From the NCBI RefSeq assembly GCF_040518285.1, contig NZ_CP155449.1, forward strand, positions 992,001-1,056,000: a stretch of 64,000 nucleotides of DNA, written 5' to 3'. This document shows positions 36,182 to 44,668 of the stretch, one piece after another; position 1 is the first letter of the stretch, and each line of letters begins with the position of its first letter. The translations under genes and the position numbers were made by a program. The notes beneath the pieces were generated by a model. That model was not told the DNA's origin, did no database searches, and saw only the letters and a list, made by a program, of their open reading frames with translations. Source of the DNA: Knoellia sp. S7-12 (GTDB taxonomy: Bacteria; Actinomycetota; Actinomycetes; Actinomycetales; Dermatophilaceae).

Positions 36182-36715
36182 GTGAGCACCGACGAGCTTC
36201 ATGACGTGGCCCTGGCCGACTGGCACGAGGCCGTCGCCGCCGCCCAGGCCACGGGATTCACCTTCTTTGACTGGCTCAGCGCCGTCGACCGCACCTACGA
36301 CGAGGCGGCCCCCGGCTACGACCTCGTCCTGCGCGCGCTGGACGTCTCCCACGAAGGCGAGGGTCGCGGCATGCGCGGCATCCGGATCACGACGCGCGTC
36401 GCCGAAGGCGAGGCGGCACCTTCGGTGACCGATGTGTATGCCGGTTCCGCTTGGCACGAACGCGAGACGCACGAGATGTTCGGGGTCGAGTTCGCCGACT
36501 TCGACGACGGCTCCGGCTCGGGCATGCGTCCCCTGCTCCTCCCGGACGGGTTCGAGGGGACGCCGTTGCGCAAGTCGTTCGTCCTCGCTGCGCGCGCGTC
36601 GAAGCAGTGGCCGGGTGGCAAGGAGCCCGGAGAGGGACACGACTCCGCCAAGTCCCCGTCCCGCCGCCGCGTCCAGGCTCCCGGTGTCCCCGGACCCGAC
36701 TGGGGACCGCGCTGA
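36182..36715 (+). CDS. nuoC: NADH-quinone oxidoreductase subunit C (second set)
   Basis: Peripheral 30 kDa-type subunit of complex I, 177 residues. The family signature appears as AWHERETHEMFGVEF, followed by LLLPDGFEGTPLRKSF near residues 118-135. The N-terminal part is shorter than in typical NuoC of about 200-230 residues, and the C-terminal 40 residues are basic and poorly conserved. The GTG at 36182 is six bases after TAGGGT. In most genomes nuoD follows; here a short gene for an unrelated membrane protein follows instead and then nuoH, so the subunit that carries the quinone pocket with NuoB is missing. Confidence 0.9.
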   Translation: MSTDELHDVALADWHEAVAAAQATGFTFFDWLSAVDRTYDEAAPGYDLVLRALDVSHEGEGRGMRGIRITTRVAEGEAAPSVTDVYAGSAWHERETHEMFGVEFADFDDGSGSGMRPLLLPDGFEGTPLRKSFVLAARASKQWPGGKEPGEGHDSAKSPSRRRVQAPGVPGPDWGPR

Positions 36716-36716
36716 C

Positions 36717-37229
36717 GTGGACGCAGTCGTCATCGAACGCAGCAAGGTCAAGACGGCCTTGGCGCTCATCGGGAGTGTGCTGTTCTGCGTGGCCTCGGTC
36801 GTGCTCTGGAGGGCGGGGAACCCCGTCATCGGCCTTCTTGGGCTGCTGACCTTCGGTGCCTTCGGGGTCTTCATCGTGCGCGCGCTCTTCCAGAGTGGCC
36901 CGGGCCTCGTCCTCGACGACGAGGGTTTTGTCGACGACAGCTCAGCGGGCTCCGTTGGTCGCGTCCTGTGGGCTGACGTCACACAACTGTCGACGTGGGC
37001 CCACCAAGGTGCCAACGTCCTCGTCGTCACGGTCCGCAATCCGGAGACCTACGTCGCCCGCCTCGGCGCGGGGCGACGTCGTTACGCCCGAATCAACATG
37101 AAGATGATGGGGTCCCCGGTGGGCATCGCCTCCAACCCGCTGAAGGTTGACTACGACACCTTGTTCGCCCTGTTCACCGAGCGCCTGGAGAAGTACCGAT
37201 CCCGTCCGACTGAAGGCATGCTCAGCTGA
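36717..37229 (+). CDS. Small membrane protein, STM3941-like
   Basis: A 170-residue protein with two hydrophobic helices near the N-terminus (about 12-55), followed by a soluble domain: GPGLVLDDEGFVDDSS, VLWADVTQLSTW and a C-terminal NPLKVDYDTLFALFTERLEKY. This order matches the poorly known STM3941 family, but I am not certain. The GTG at 36717 lies one base after the nuoC stop, so it is coupled to nuoC. It occupies the place where nuoD would be expected. Its function is unknown; nothing suggests redox activity. Confidence 0.65.
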   Translation: MDAVVIERSKVKTALALIGSVLFCVASVVLWRAGNPVIGLLGLLTFGAFGVFIVRALFQSGPGLVLDDEGFVDDSSAGSVGRVLWADVTQLSTWAHQGANVLVVTVRNPETYVARLGAGRRRYARINMKMMGSPVGIASNPLKVDYDTLFALFTERLEKYRSRPTEGMLS

Positions 37230-37310
37230 ACGTTGGCGACACGAAGCCCGGGTGAGTGGCGTCGGGTGACCACGGCACGGCATAGACGGCTCCCGTCAGT
37301 GCCCAACTAC

Positions 37311-37316
37311 TAGGCT
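37311..37316 (+). promoter_or_regulatory. -10 box upstream of nuoH
   Basis: TAGGCT ends eight bases before the ATG at 37325 (two before a GTG at 37319). It suggests that nuoH-N has its own promoter and supports the ATG as start. Confidence 0.45.
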
Positions 37317-37324
37317 GCGTGACG

Positions 37325-38281
37325 ATGAGCGTGCTCGAGGTGGTCGTGAGGTCGGTGGCCGTGCTGGCCGCCTTCCTTGTCTTCCCCCTGCTCGTCGGGC
37401 AGACCGAGCACAAGCTCATGGCCCACATGCAGGGCCGCCTCGGACCGATGTATGCCGGTGGCTTCCACGGCTGGGCTCAACTCGTCGCCGACGGGGTGAA
37501 GTTCGTCCAGAAGGAGGACATCACTCCGCGCGCGGCCGACCGGACGATCTTCAAGATCGCGCCCTTTGTCGCCCTCATTCCCTATCTCCTGGCGATGGCG
37601 GCACTTCCGCTGCAACGCGATGTCGTCGCTGTCGACGTGCCAGCGAGCGCCGTCCTCATCCTGGCCGCGACGAGTGTCGGTGCCCTCGGCACGCTCATGG
37701 CGGGGTGGGCCAGTGCCAACAAGTACGCATTGCTCGGTGCGCTGCGGTCCGCCGCACAGCTCGTGTCCTACGAGTTGCCGCTCGTCCTCGCGGTTGCCTC
37801 TGCCTGCCTCGCGGCCGGGACGCTTAGCCTCTCTGGTGTCGTGGAGGCCTGGTCGCCGTGGTGGCTCATCTGGCAGCTGCCCGGCGCGATCGTCTTCCTC
37901 GTCGCCGCCCTCGCCGAGCTGCAGCGTCCGCCCTTCGACATGCCCATCGCCGACGCCGAGCTCGTCATGGGTCCGTGGACCGAATACACGGGTCTGCGGT
38001 TCGCGTTCTTCCTGCTCGCGGAGTATGCCGGGATCGTCGTCTTCTCTCTCCTCTTCGCCGTGCTCTATCTCGGCGGCTGGCGGGGTCCGTTCGACGAGCA
38101 CGTCGGGTGGCTGTGGACGTTGCTCAAGGGCTTCGTTATCGCCATCCTCGTCATCTGGTTCCGCGTCGCCTGGCCGCGCATGCGTGAGGACCAGCTCCAA
38201 CGGCTCGCGTGGCTCATCCTCCTGCCCATGGCCCTGATCCAGTTGGCCCTCACCGGAATTGGCGTAGTGATGACGCGATGA
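37325..38281 (+). CDS. nuoH: NADH-quinone oxidoreductase subunit H (second set)
   Basis: Membrane subunit that forms the quinone-entry region next to NuoB and NuoD; 318 residues with eight helices. Conserved segments are [47 protein letters not shown] and [18 protein letters not shown]. The last is the loop facing the quinone site. The ATG at 37325 is chosen over the GTG at 37319 because it is better placed relative to the TAGGCT box. It begins the nuoHIJKLMN block, in which every gene overlaps the next, here by ATGA with nuoI. Start choice is the only doubt. Confidence 0.93.
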   Translation: MSVLEVVVRSVAVLAAFLVFPLLVGQTEHKLMAHMQGRLGPMYAGGFHGWAQLVADGVKFVQKEDITPRAADRTIFKIAPFVALIPYLLAMAALPLQRDVVAVDVPASAVLILAATSVGALGTLMAGWASANKYALLGALRSAAQLVSYELPLVLAVASACLAAGTLSLSGVVEAWSPWWLIWQLPGAIVFLVAALAELQRPPFDMPIADAELVMGPWTEYTGLRFAFFLLAEYAGIVVFSLLFAVLYLGGWRGPFDEHVGWLWTLLKGFVIAILVIWFRVAWPRMREDQLQRLAWLILLPMALIQLALTGIGVVMTR

Positions 38282-38829
38282 GCAAGCACAATGACAAGGG
38301 CATCCTGCCCGGCATCCTCAAGGGTTTGGCGACAACCGCCAAGACCGCGATGAAGCCGGCGCACACCCACGAATATCCCGACGTCGCGCCGGACCTTCCC
38401 CCGCGCAGCAGGGGAGTCATCGCGCTCCTCGAGGAGAACTGCACGAGCTGCATGCTGTGCGCGCGCGAGTGCCCTGACTGGTGCATCTACATCGAGTCGC
38501 ACAAGGAGACGATCCCGGCGACGACCGAGGGTGGGCGCGACCGCCAGCGCAACGTCCTCGACGACTTCTCCATCGACTTCTCGCTCTGCATGTATTGCGG
38601 GATCTGCATCGAGGTCTGCCCCTTCGATGCGCTCTTCTGGAGCCCGCAGTTCGAATACGCCGAGACCGACATCCGCGACCTCCTCCACGACAAAGACCGC
38701 CTCGGCGGCTGGATGGAGAGCGTCCCGCCGCCGCCTGCCCTCGATGAGCGTGCGGCCGAGCCGGCCGAGATCGCTGCCATCAACAAGCCAGCCCGCACGC
38801 CCCGGGCCACCAAGGGTCCTGACACATGA
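38278..38829 (+). CDS. nuoI: NADH-quinone oxidoreductase subunit I (second set)
   Basis: Two-cluster ferredoxin-like subunit of complex I, 183 residues. Both [4Fe-4S] motifs are complete: [12 protein letters not shown] near residue 57 and [12 protein letters not shown] near 104. They carry electrons to cluster N2 in NuoB. An N-terminal amphipathic stretch ([19 protein letters not shown]) anchors it to the membrane arm. The C-terminal 40 residues, rich in proline, alanine and glutamate, are not conserved. The ATG overlaps the nuoH stop; an earlier in-frame ATG at 38209 lies within nuoH and is not needed. In complexes without NuoEFG this subunit is the likely electron entry point. Confidence 0.95.
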   Translation: MSKHNDKGILPGILKGLATTAKTAMKPAHTHEYPDVAPDLPPRSRGVIALLEENCTSCMLCARECPDWCIYIESHKETIPATTEGGRDRQRNVLDDFSIDFSLCMYCGICIEVCPFDALFWSPQFEYAETDIRDLLHDKDRLGGWMESVPPPPALDERAAEPAEIAAINKPARTPRATKGPDT

Positions 38830-39404
38830 CCTCTCTCGATCTCGCGTTCGCCGCGTGCGGTCTGCTCGCCGTCGTCGCCGGGCTGCTCGCGGTGACGACC
38901 CGTCAGGTGGTGCACGCGGCGCTGTGGCTGGTCGTCGCGCTGCTCGGCGTGGCCGGGTGCCTGCTCGTGCTGGGGCACGAGTTGGTCGCGCTCGTGCTGG
39001 TCCTCGTCTATGTCGGGGCCGTCGTCGTGCTCGTCCTCTTTGCCCTCATGCTCACGCGCGCGCCGATCGGGCCCGACTTGGTGCACGACGTTCCGGTGTG
39101 GCGTCGGGTCGCTGCTGGGGTTGCTGGTGCAGCGACGGCCGGGCTGTTGCTCGCGGCACTGTTGCCGCTGGCCGGTGGAGCCGTCGAGCGGCGTGAGATC
39201 TCCAACCAGGCCGTCGCGACCGAACTGTTCGGGACGTGGGTGTGGCCGTTCGAGGCGCTGTCGGTGCTGCTGCTCGCCGCTCTCATCGCGGCCCTTGCCG
39301 TGTCGCGGGGACGTCCTGAAGCCCGACTTATTGCGCATTCCGACGGGAGGAGCGCAACGACGAACGTCGGAATGCGCAATAAGTCGGGGGTGAAGGGGTC
39401 GTGA
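38826..39404 (+). CDS. nuoJ: NADH-quinone oxidoreductase subunit J (second set)
   Basis: Membrane subunit with five helices, 192 residues. The third helix carries the conserved V-x-Y-V-G-A-x-x-V-L-x-L-F pattern ([19 protein letters not shown]). The helical core ends near residue 160 ([15 protein letters not shown]). The remaining 30 residues are encoded by a perfect 23-base-pair inverted repeat (39322-39388), giving an odd hydrophilic tail, [20 protein letters not shown]. This looks like an inserted hairpin that extended the reading frame. The start overlaps the nuoI stop and the stop overlaps the nuoK start. Confidence 0.92.
   Translation: MTSLDLAFAACGLLAVVAGLLAVTTRQVVHAALWLVVALLGVAGCLLVLGHELVALVLVLVYVGAVVVLVLFALMLTRAPIGPDLVHDVPVWRRVAAGVAGAATAGLLLAALLPLAGGAVERREISNQAVATELFGTWVWPFEALSVLLLAALIAALAVSRGRPEARLIAHSDGRSATTNVGMRNKSGVKGS
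39322..39388. repeat. 23-base-pair perfect inverted repeat inside the 3' end of nuoJ
   Basis: Arms 39322-39344 and 39366-39388 are exact inverse complements with a 21-base loop. Each arm contains TTATTGCGCATTC, which is AT-richer than the surrounding coding sequence. The element ends 12 bases before the nuoK start, so the folded RNA could hinder nuoK translation or act as a partial terminator. No second copy of the arm was noticed elsewhere in the window. Confidence 0.9.
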
Positions 39405-39730
39405 TCCACCTCGCCGGTCCCTACATCGTCGCCGCGCTCCTCGTCGGCCTCGGTGTCATGGGCGTCCTCGTGCGCCGCAACGCCGTGCTCCTGCTCATCG
39501 GTGTCGAGCTCATCCTGTCGGGCTCACTCGTGCTGCTTGTGGCCTCGGGTGCGACCTCGCCGTCGCGCTGGGAGTCGTCCAGCGTCCTGCCGCTCTTTGT
39601 CATCACGATCGCGGCGGCCGAGGTCGTCGTCGCCCTCGCGGTGATCCTCACGGCGTTCCGCCACCGCGGCTCGATCGACCTCGACGGCCCCCTGGGCGCA
39701 GCCGACTCGGGTGAGGGGAGCGGGACGTGA
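39401..39730 (+). CDS. nuoK: NADH-quinone oxidoreductase subunit K (second set)
   Basis: Small three-helix membrane subunit, 109 residues, close to the usual length of about 100. The second helix carries the conserved glutamate in LLLIGVELILSGSLVLLV, and the third carries a second glutamate in ITIAAAEVVVALAVIL; both lie on the proton path. The GTG start overlaps the nuoJ stop and the stop overlaps the nuoL start. The nuoJ-borne hairpin sits immediately upstream. Confidence 0.94.
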   Translation: MIHLAGPYIVAALLVGLGVMGVLVRRNAVLLLIGVELILSGSLVLLVASGATSPSRWESSSVLPLFVITIAAAEVVVALAVILTAFRHRGSIDLDGPLGAADSGEGSGT

Positions 39731-41637
39731 CTGCGCTCCAGGTGTCCCACCTCCTCGTCCTCATCCCCGTCCTCGCGGCGGTCGTCACGCTGGCCCTCCG
39801 ACGGACACCACACCTCGCAGCGGGCTTCGCGACCCTCGCAGCTCTCGGCTCACTGGCTGTGGCCGTCGTCGGTCTCGTCGTCGCCCCGACCCGCTTCCAG
39901 GGAATCATCCAGCTGGGCGGGACGCTGTTGGTCGGCGAGATCGAGATGCCGCTGCAGCTCGGCGCCGGTCCGGCCACTGCGGCAGTGGCCGCGGCCGTCG
40001 CGCTCGTCGTCGTCGCCGTCCTCGTCTTCACCCGCTGGTACCTCGCCGAGGACGACCGCCTGGCCCAGTTCGCCGCGACCGTCTCGCTCTTCACCGGCGC
40101 GATGATGCTCGTCGTCCACGCCCGCGACCTCGTCCTCACCCTCGTCGGTTGGGAGGTCATGGGCTGGTGCTCCTATCTCCTCATCGGCCACTGGTCGCGC
40201 AAGGAGTCGGCGCGACGAGCGGCCTACAAGGCATTCATCGTCACGCGCGTGGCGGACATCGGTTTCGTCCTCGGCATCGTCGGTCTCGTCGCCGGCGCTG
40301 GGTCAACCGGCCTCGATGCCGTGATCGCCCACTGGTCCAACACCGGCGGAGAGTGCATCGACACGGCCACCCAGATCGCGGCCTGCGTGTCTGCACCCGA
40401 GCCGTGGTTGCGCTCTCTCCTGCTCGCGCTCGTCATCATCGGGGTGCTCGGCAAGTCGGCCCAGTTCCCGTTCCAGGACTGGCTGCCCGATGCGATGGAG
40501 GGCCCGACGCCGGCGTCAGCACTCATCCACGCGGCCACGATGGTGGCGGCCGGCACGGTCGTCCTCGCGCAGCTCTTCCCGATCCTCGTCCACGCCGACG
40601 GTGCCCGCTGGCTGCTCGGCGCCGCGACGGCCGTGACCATGGTCGGTGCAGCTGTCCTCGCCCTCGGTCAGTCCGACCTCAAGCGACTCCTGGCCTGGTC
40701 GACGGTGAGCCAGGTCGCGATCATGCTGTCTGCGCTCGCCACGAGCACCGAGGCGATCGGTCCGGACCCGGCGCTCTTCCACCTGTGGTCGCACGCGATC
40801 TTCAAGTCGCTCCTCTTCCTCACGATCGGCTGGCTCGCGGTCGTGGCCGGGTCGACGCTCGCGGTCGCCCTGCGCGGCACGGGCCACGTCCATCAGCTCG
40901 CCCGGGTCGCGTGGCTCTTTGGCCTCCTCTCGCTCGCCGGAGTGCCGTTTCTCATCGGTGGGCTGTCCAAGGAACACGTGATCACCACGGCCTATGAAGG
41001 TGCGATTGTCTCCGGCGGCCCGGGGGTCCTCGTGCTGGCCGCACTCCTCGTGACCGTCGTCCTCACGGCCGCCTACGCGACTCGCGCCCACCTTGTCGTC
41101 ACCGCTCCCCTCCAGATGCCCGCCGAGGTCGCGCACGACGAAGACCACCATTCCGGTATGCCGCCGGCCGCCGTTCTCGCATCGCTGGCCGTTCTCACCG
41201 TGCTCACCATCGTCGGTGGGCTGGTGCTCATCACCGGGCTCTTCGACATCCACGGTGCATCGGCGTGGTGGATGCTGCTCACCGCCATCCTCATCGTCAT
41301 CGGAGGGGGCATCGCCTATCTTGCCCGCGGCTCCGGTGACCCACGAGACGCCTTCGTCCGCACGCCACGTCAACGCGCACTGGCCGATGCAGGCCTTGGG
41401 TTCGACACGGCATACCGGAAGCTTGTCGCCCGACCGGTGCTGGGACTGGCCAAGGTCGTCGCGTTCCTCGACCGTGAGGTCGTCGACGGCTACGTGCGTG
41501 GGGCGGCGGCCTCGACCGGGATCGTCGGGTGGTTCGCCGAGCGCGGTCACCGACGGGAAGCGCCGTCGGCAGGCATCGGGCTCATTGCGCTCGGGCTCCT
41601 CGTCGCGGCGGGGACGGCGGTGCTCACATGGCGCTGA
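39727..41637 (+). CDS. nuoL: NADH-quinone oxidoreductase subunit L (second set)
   Basis: Largest antiporter-like membrane subunit, 636 residues and about 16 helices. Conserved stretches are VGWEVMGWCSYLLIGHW with the key glutamate, KAFIVTRVADIGFVLG, GKSAQFPFQDWLPDAMEGPTPASALIHA (given as one known block near residue 240) and LFHLWSHAIFKSLLFL. The C-terminal region about 540-636 represents the long lateral helix and last membrane helix. The GTG at 39727 overlaps the nuoK stop. The last 10 bases overlap nuoM. The gene carries two GTATGCCG octamers near its 3' end. Confidence 0.95.
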   Translation: MTALQVSHLLVLIPVLAAVVTLALRRTPHLAAGFATLAALGSLAVAVVGLVVAPTRFQGIIQLGGTLLVGEIEMPLQLGAGPATAAVAAAVALVVVAVLVFTRWYLAEDDRLAQFAATVSLFTGAMMLVVHARDLVLTLVGWEVMGWCSYLLIGHWSRKESARRAAYKAFIVTRVADIGFVLGIVGLVAGAGSTGLDAVIAHWSNTGGECIDTATQIAACVSAPEPWLRSLLLALVIIGVLGKSAQFPFQDWLPDAMEGPTPASALIHAATMVAAGTVVLAQLFPILVHADGARWLLGAATAVTMVGAAVLALGQSDLKRLLAWSTVSQVAIMLSALATSTEAIGPDPALFHLWSHAIFKSLLFLTIGWLAVVAGSTLAVALRGTGHVHQLARVAWLFGLLSLAGVPFLIGGLSKEHVITTAYEGAIVSGGPGVLVLAALLVTVVLTAAYATRAHLVVTAPLQMPAEVAHDEDHHSGMPPAAVLASLAVLTVLTIVGGLVLITGLFDIHGASAWWMLLTAILIVIGGGIAYLARGSGDPRDAFVRTPRQRALADAGLGFDTAYRKLVARPVLGLAKVVAFLDREVVDGYVRGAAASTGIVGWFAERGHRREAPSAGIGLIALGLLVAAGTAVLTWR

Positions 41638-43121
41638 TCCTCATGCTGCTCGTGCCAGGGGCCGTGGGCCTGTGGCTGGTCACGGGCGGTCGCGCCCTCA
41701 CTGCGTCGACCGCACGCGTCGTCGCCCTCGCGGCCGCGGTCGTCGGGGGAGTGGCCGCGATCGCCGCGACCGTGATCCGGCCCGTCGTCGACCGGGCCTG
41801 GATCCCCGATCTCGGGGTGCGCTGGCACTTCGAGGTCGACGGCATCGGTGCGCCGCTCATCGTTCTCACCGCGGTCATCGGCGTCCTCGTCGTCGCGCAC
41901 GCCTGGGTGGAGCAGCCCTGGGCCGACTCGGCGCGCAGTGGCAGCGCCGCAACCTATCTCGGTGCGCTGCTCCTCGTCGAGACCGGTGCACTCGCGGCCT
42001 TCTCGGCGCGGGATGCCATCCTCTTCTTCATCGCGTTCGAGATCGTCCTCGTGCCGATGTGGCTGCTCATCAGCCGCTATGGCGACAAGCACAGTGCGTC
42101 GGCTCGGGCTGATGCTTCCGCCCGGTTCATCCTCTACACGGCGGTCGGCTCAACGCTGATGCTCGTCGGCATCCTGCTGCTCGTGACCCAGGCCCGGACG
42201 GCCGACTTCGGCGCACTGCCGGCAGCGGCCGCCGGCCTGACCCTTGGTCAGCAAACCCTCATTGCAGTGCTGCTCACGCTCGGCCTCGCCGTCAAGGTTC
42301 CTGTCTTCCCACTGCACACGTGGCTTCCCGCGGCGCACACAACCGCGCCCACGGCCGGGTCGGTGCTCCTCGCCGCCGTGCTCCTCAAGCTCGGGACCTA
42401 CGGCCTCGTGCGGCTGCCGCTGGCAAACGTGCCCGACGGCTTCGCCCGCATCGCGCCCGTCCTCGCGATCGCTGGTGTCGTGGGCATCCTCTGGGGTGGC
42501 CTCATCTGCCTCGTGGAGCGTGACCTCAAGCGGCTCATCGCCTTCTCGTCGGTGGCGCACATGGGCTTCGTCGTCCTCGGTCTCGCCTCCGGCACCGAGA
42601 CCGGGCTCCAGGCAGCGCTCATCGGCAACATCGCCCACGGCGTCATCTCGGCCCTGCTCTTCGTCATCGTCGGTGGGCTCAAGCACCGCTGGGGGTCGGT
42701 CGACCTCGCGGTGGTGCGGCCTGCGCTGCGCGAGGTGTCACCGCGCCTCGGATTTGGACTCATCCTCGGCCTGGCTGCCGGACTCGGGCTCCCCGGGCTC
42801 GCCGGCTTCTGGGGGGAGTTCGTCTCTCTCGTCGCAGCGTGGAATCCCGCCCAGCACACCGGGATCCTGCGCACCTGCGCCGTCATCGCCGCCGTGGGGG
42901 CCGCTCTCGCTGCGGCCTACTCGCTGCGGGTGGCTCGCATCGTCTGGGTGGGCGACGCCGTCGAGGACGATGCGCCCGATCGTGCGCCTGACGCACGCGG
43001 CGTCGAGCTGGGTGTCGTCGCGGCCCTCGTCGTCGGGGTCGTCGCGATCGGCGTCGCTCCCCACCTCGTCTTCTCGGTGACGGCCGACGCCGTCACCGCA
43101 CTCATCGGAGGTGGCCGATGA
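41628..43121 (+). CDS. nuoM: NADH-quinone oxidoreductase subunit M (second set)
   Basis: Antiporter-like membrane subunit, 497 residues, 14 helices. The conserved glutamate is in FFIAFEIVLVPMWLLI, the lysine in LAVKVPVFPLHTWLPAAHTTAP and a later pair in CLVERDLKRLIAFSSVAHMG. The ATG at 41628, 10 bases inside nuoL, gives the normal NuoM start MALILMLLVPG; an earlier GTG in frame would add about 33 unconserved residues. The stop overlaps the nuoN start by four bases. Confidence 0.94.
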   Translation: MALILMLLVPGAVGLWLVTGGRALTASTARVVALAAAVVGGVAAIAATVIRPVVDRAWIPDLGVRWHFEVDGIGAPLIVLTAVIGVLVVAHAWVEQPWADSARSGSAATYLGALLLVETGALAAFSARDAILFFIAFEIVLVPMWLLISRYGDKHSASARADASARFILYTAVGSTLMLVGILLLVTQARTADFGALPAAAAGLTLGQQTLIAVLLTLGLAVKVPVFPLHTWLPAAHTTAPTAGSVLLAAVLLKLGTYGLVRLPLANVPDGFARIAPVLAIAGVVGILWGGLICLVERDLKRLIAFSSVAHMGFVVLGLASGTETGLQAALIGNIAHGVISALLFVIVGGLKHRWGSVDLAVVRPALREVSPRLGFGLILGLAAGLGLPGLAGFWGEFVSLVAAWNPAQHTGILRTCAVIAAVGAALAAAYSLRVARIVWVGDAVEDDAPDRAPDARGVELGVVAALVVGVVAIGVAPHLVFSVTADAVTALIGGGR

Positions 43122-44569
43122 CCCTCGAGATGTCATGGGCGTTGCTGCTGCCGGCGCTCATCCCCGTTGCCGCCATGGTGCTCGTGCTCGTCGTCGATGC
43201 GATCACGCCGCGAGCCCGGCTGGCTGCGCCGGTCATCGGGGGCCTCGGACTCCTCGGGGGAGCAGTCGCCGCAATCCCCGGTCTCCTCGCCACCGAACCC
43301 CGCCTCACCCTCTGCACACCCGCTCCGGATGGTCGCTGCATGTGGGACGGCAGTCCCCTGACGAGCACCCTCCAAATCGCCGCGCTTCTCGCGACCCTCG
43401 CGGTCCTTGCCCTGGTCTCCGTCCGCAGGGCCGGCGTCATCGATGTCGTCATGCTGCTCGCCTCTGCCAGCGGCGCGGTTGCGGTCGTCGCCTCACGCGA
43501 CCTCGGCACCTGGCTCATCACGCTCGAGCTCGCGACCCTCCCCGTCATCGCCCTCGTCGCCTGGCGTGATCGCCGGGCTGCAGCCCATGGCGCTCTCACC
43601 CTCCTCACCACCTCACTGGTGTCGTTCGGGCTGCTCGTGCTCGGGACCGCTCTCTGGGTCACGGCCACCGGAGACCCGACCCTGACCGGTGACTCCCTGG
43701 CGACAGCCTGGGCCGTCCCCGAGCAGCGCCTTCTCGCCGGTCTGGCCACTGTCGTCCTCCTCGCCGGGCTCGCATTCAAGCTCTCGGCCGTGCCGTTCCA
43801 TGCGTGGACCCCGACCACGCTGACCTCGGGTCCACTCCCGGTCTCGGCGCTGCTGGCGTCGGCCTCGAAGCTCGCCGCTGTCGGCGCCCTCATCGTCGTG
43901 CTGGCGCCCTACGACGCGGTCGTCGGGCTGACTCCCGGTCCGCACGTCATCGTCGCGGCACTCGTCATCCTCACCGTTGCCTCGATGCTCATCGGCACGG
44001 TCATGGCGCTGCGCCAGACCGAGGTCGTGCGCCTGCTCGCGTGGTCGACCGTCGCGCAGGCCGGCTGGATCCTCCTCCCGCTCACGGCGCTGACCGTTGC
44101 CGGCCGTCAGGCTGCCGCAATCTATGCCGTCGTGTATGCCGTGGCCAGCCTGGTCGCGTTCGCTGCGGTCCGTGCCATCCACGGACCGCACGTCGAAGAC
44201 GGTCGGGAGCTCACGGCATACAAGGGTCTGCTGCGACGCGACCCGGTGGCCGGAGGAACGCTGGCGCTCGCGCTGCTCGTCCTCGCGGGACTGCCGCCCG
44301 GGGTCATCGGACTCGTCGCCAAGATCGTCGCGATCCGGCCGGTCGTCTCGGCCGGGCTGTGGCCGGTGGCCGTGGTGGCCGTGGTGGCGGCCGTGCTGGG
44401 GATCGCCGTCTATCTGCGCTGGTTCGCAGTCCTCTTCGGTGAGTCGGACAGTGATGCGCCGGCGCGGCCGAGGTCTCGTCGGGCGAGCGTGGGGGTGGCT
44501 GCGATCGGGGCCGCACTTCTCATCGTCACGAGTGTGTTGCCGCAGCTCCTCGTCGGCCTCGTGTCGTGA
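43118..44569 (+). CDS. nuoN: NADH-quinone oxidoreductase subunit N (second set)
   Basis: Antiporter-like membrane subunit, 483 residues. The glutamate is in TWLITLELATLPVIALV and the lysine in GLAFKLSAVPFHAWTPTTL, followed by RQTEVVRLLAWSTVAQAG. It differs clearly from the nuoN that enters the window at base 1 (ALEVLSLPLYVL), so it is not a recent duplicate. It closes the second complex I block and is followed after 99 bases by htpX. The ATG overlaps the nuoM stop. Confidence 0.94.
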   Translation: MTLEMSWALLLPALIPVAAMVLVLVVDAITPRARLAAPVIGGLGLLGGAVAAIPGLLATEPRLTLCTPAPDGRCMWDGSPLTSTLQIAALLATLAVLALVSVRRAGVIDVVMLLASASGAVAVVASRDLGTWLITLELATLPVIALVAWRDRRAAAHGALTLLTTSLVSFGLLVLGTALWVTATGDPTLTGDSLATAWAVPEQRLLAGLATVVLLAGLAFKLSAVPFHAWTPTTLTSGPLPVSALLASASKLAAVGALIVVLAPYDAVVGLTPGPHVIVAALVILTVASMLIGTVMALRQTEVVRLLAWSTVAQAGWILLPLTALTVAGRQAAAIYAVVYAVASLVAFAAVRAIHGPHVEDGRELTAYKGLLRRDPVAGGTLALALLVLAGLPPGVIGLVAKIVAIRPVVSAGLWPVAVVAVVAAVLGIAVYLRWFAVLFGESDSDAPARPRSRRASVGVAAIGAALLIVTSVLPQLLVGLVS

Positions 44570-44668
44570 CGCAGGCGTTCGGCAGCCAACGTCGCATCGC
44601 ACCGGGGGCTGGTTTCCCAGGGATGCTGCACACGGAACGTGCCGCGAGCGATCTGCGTTAATAGGGGC

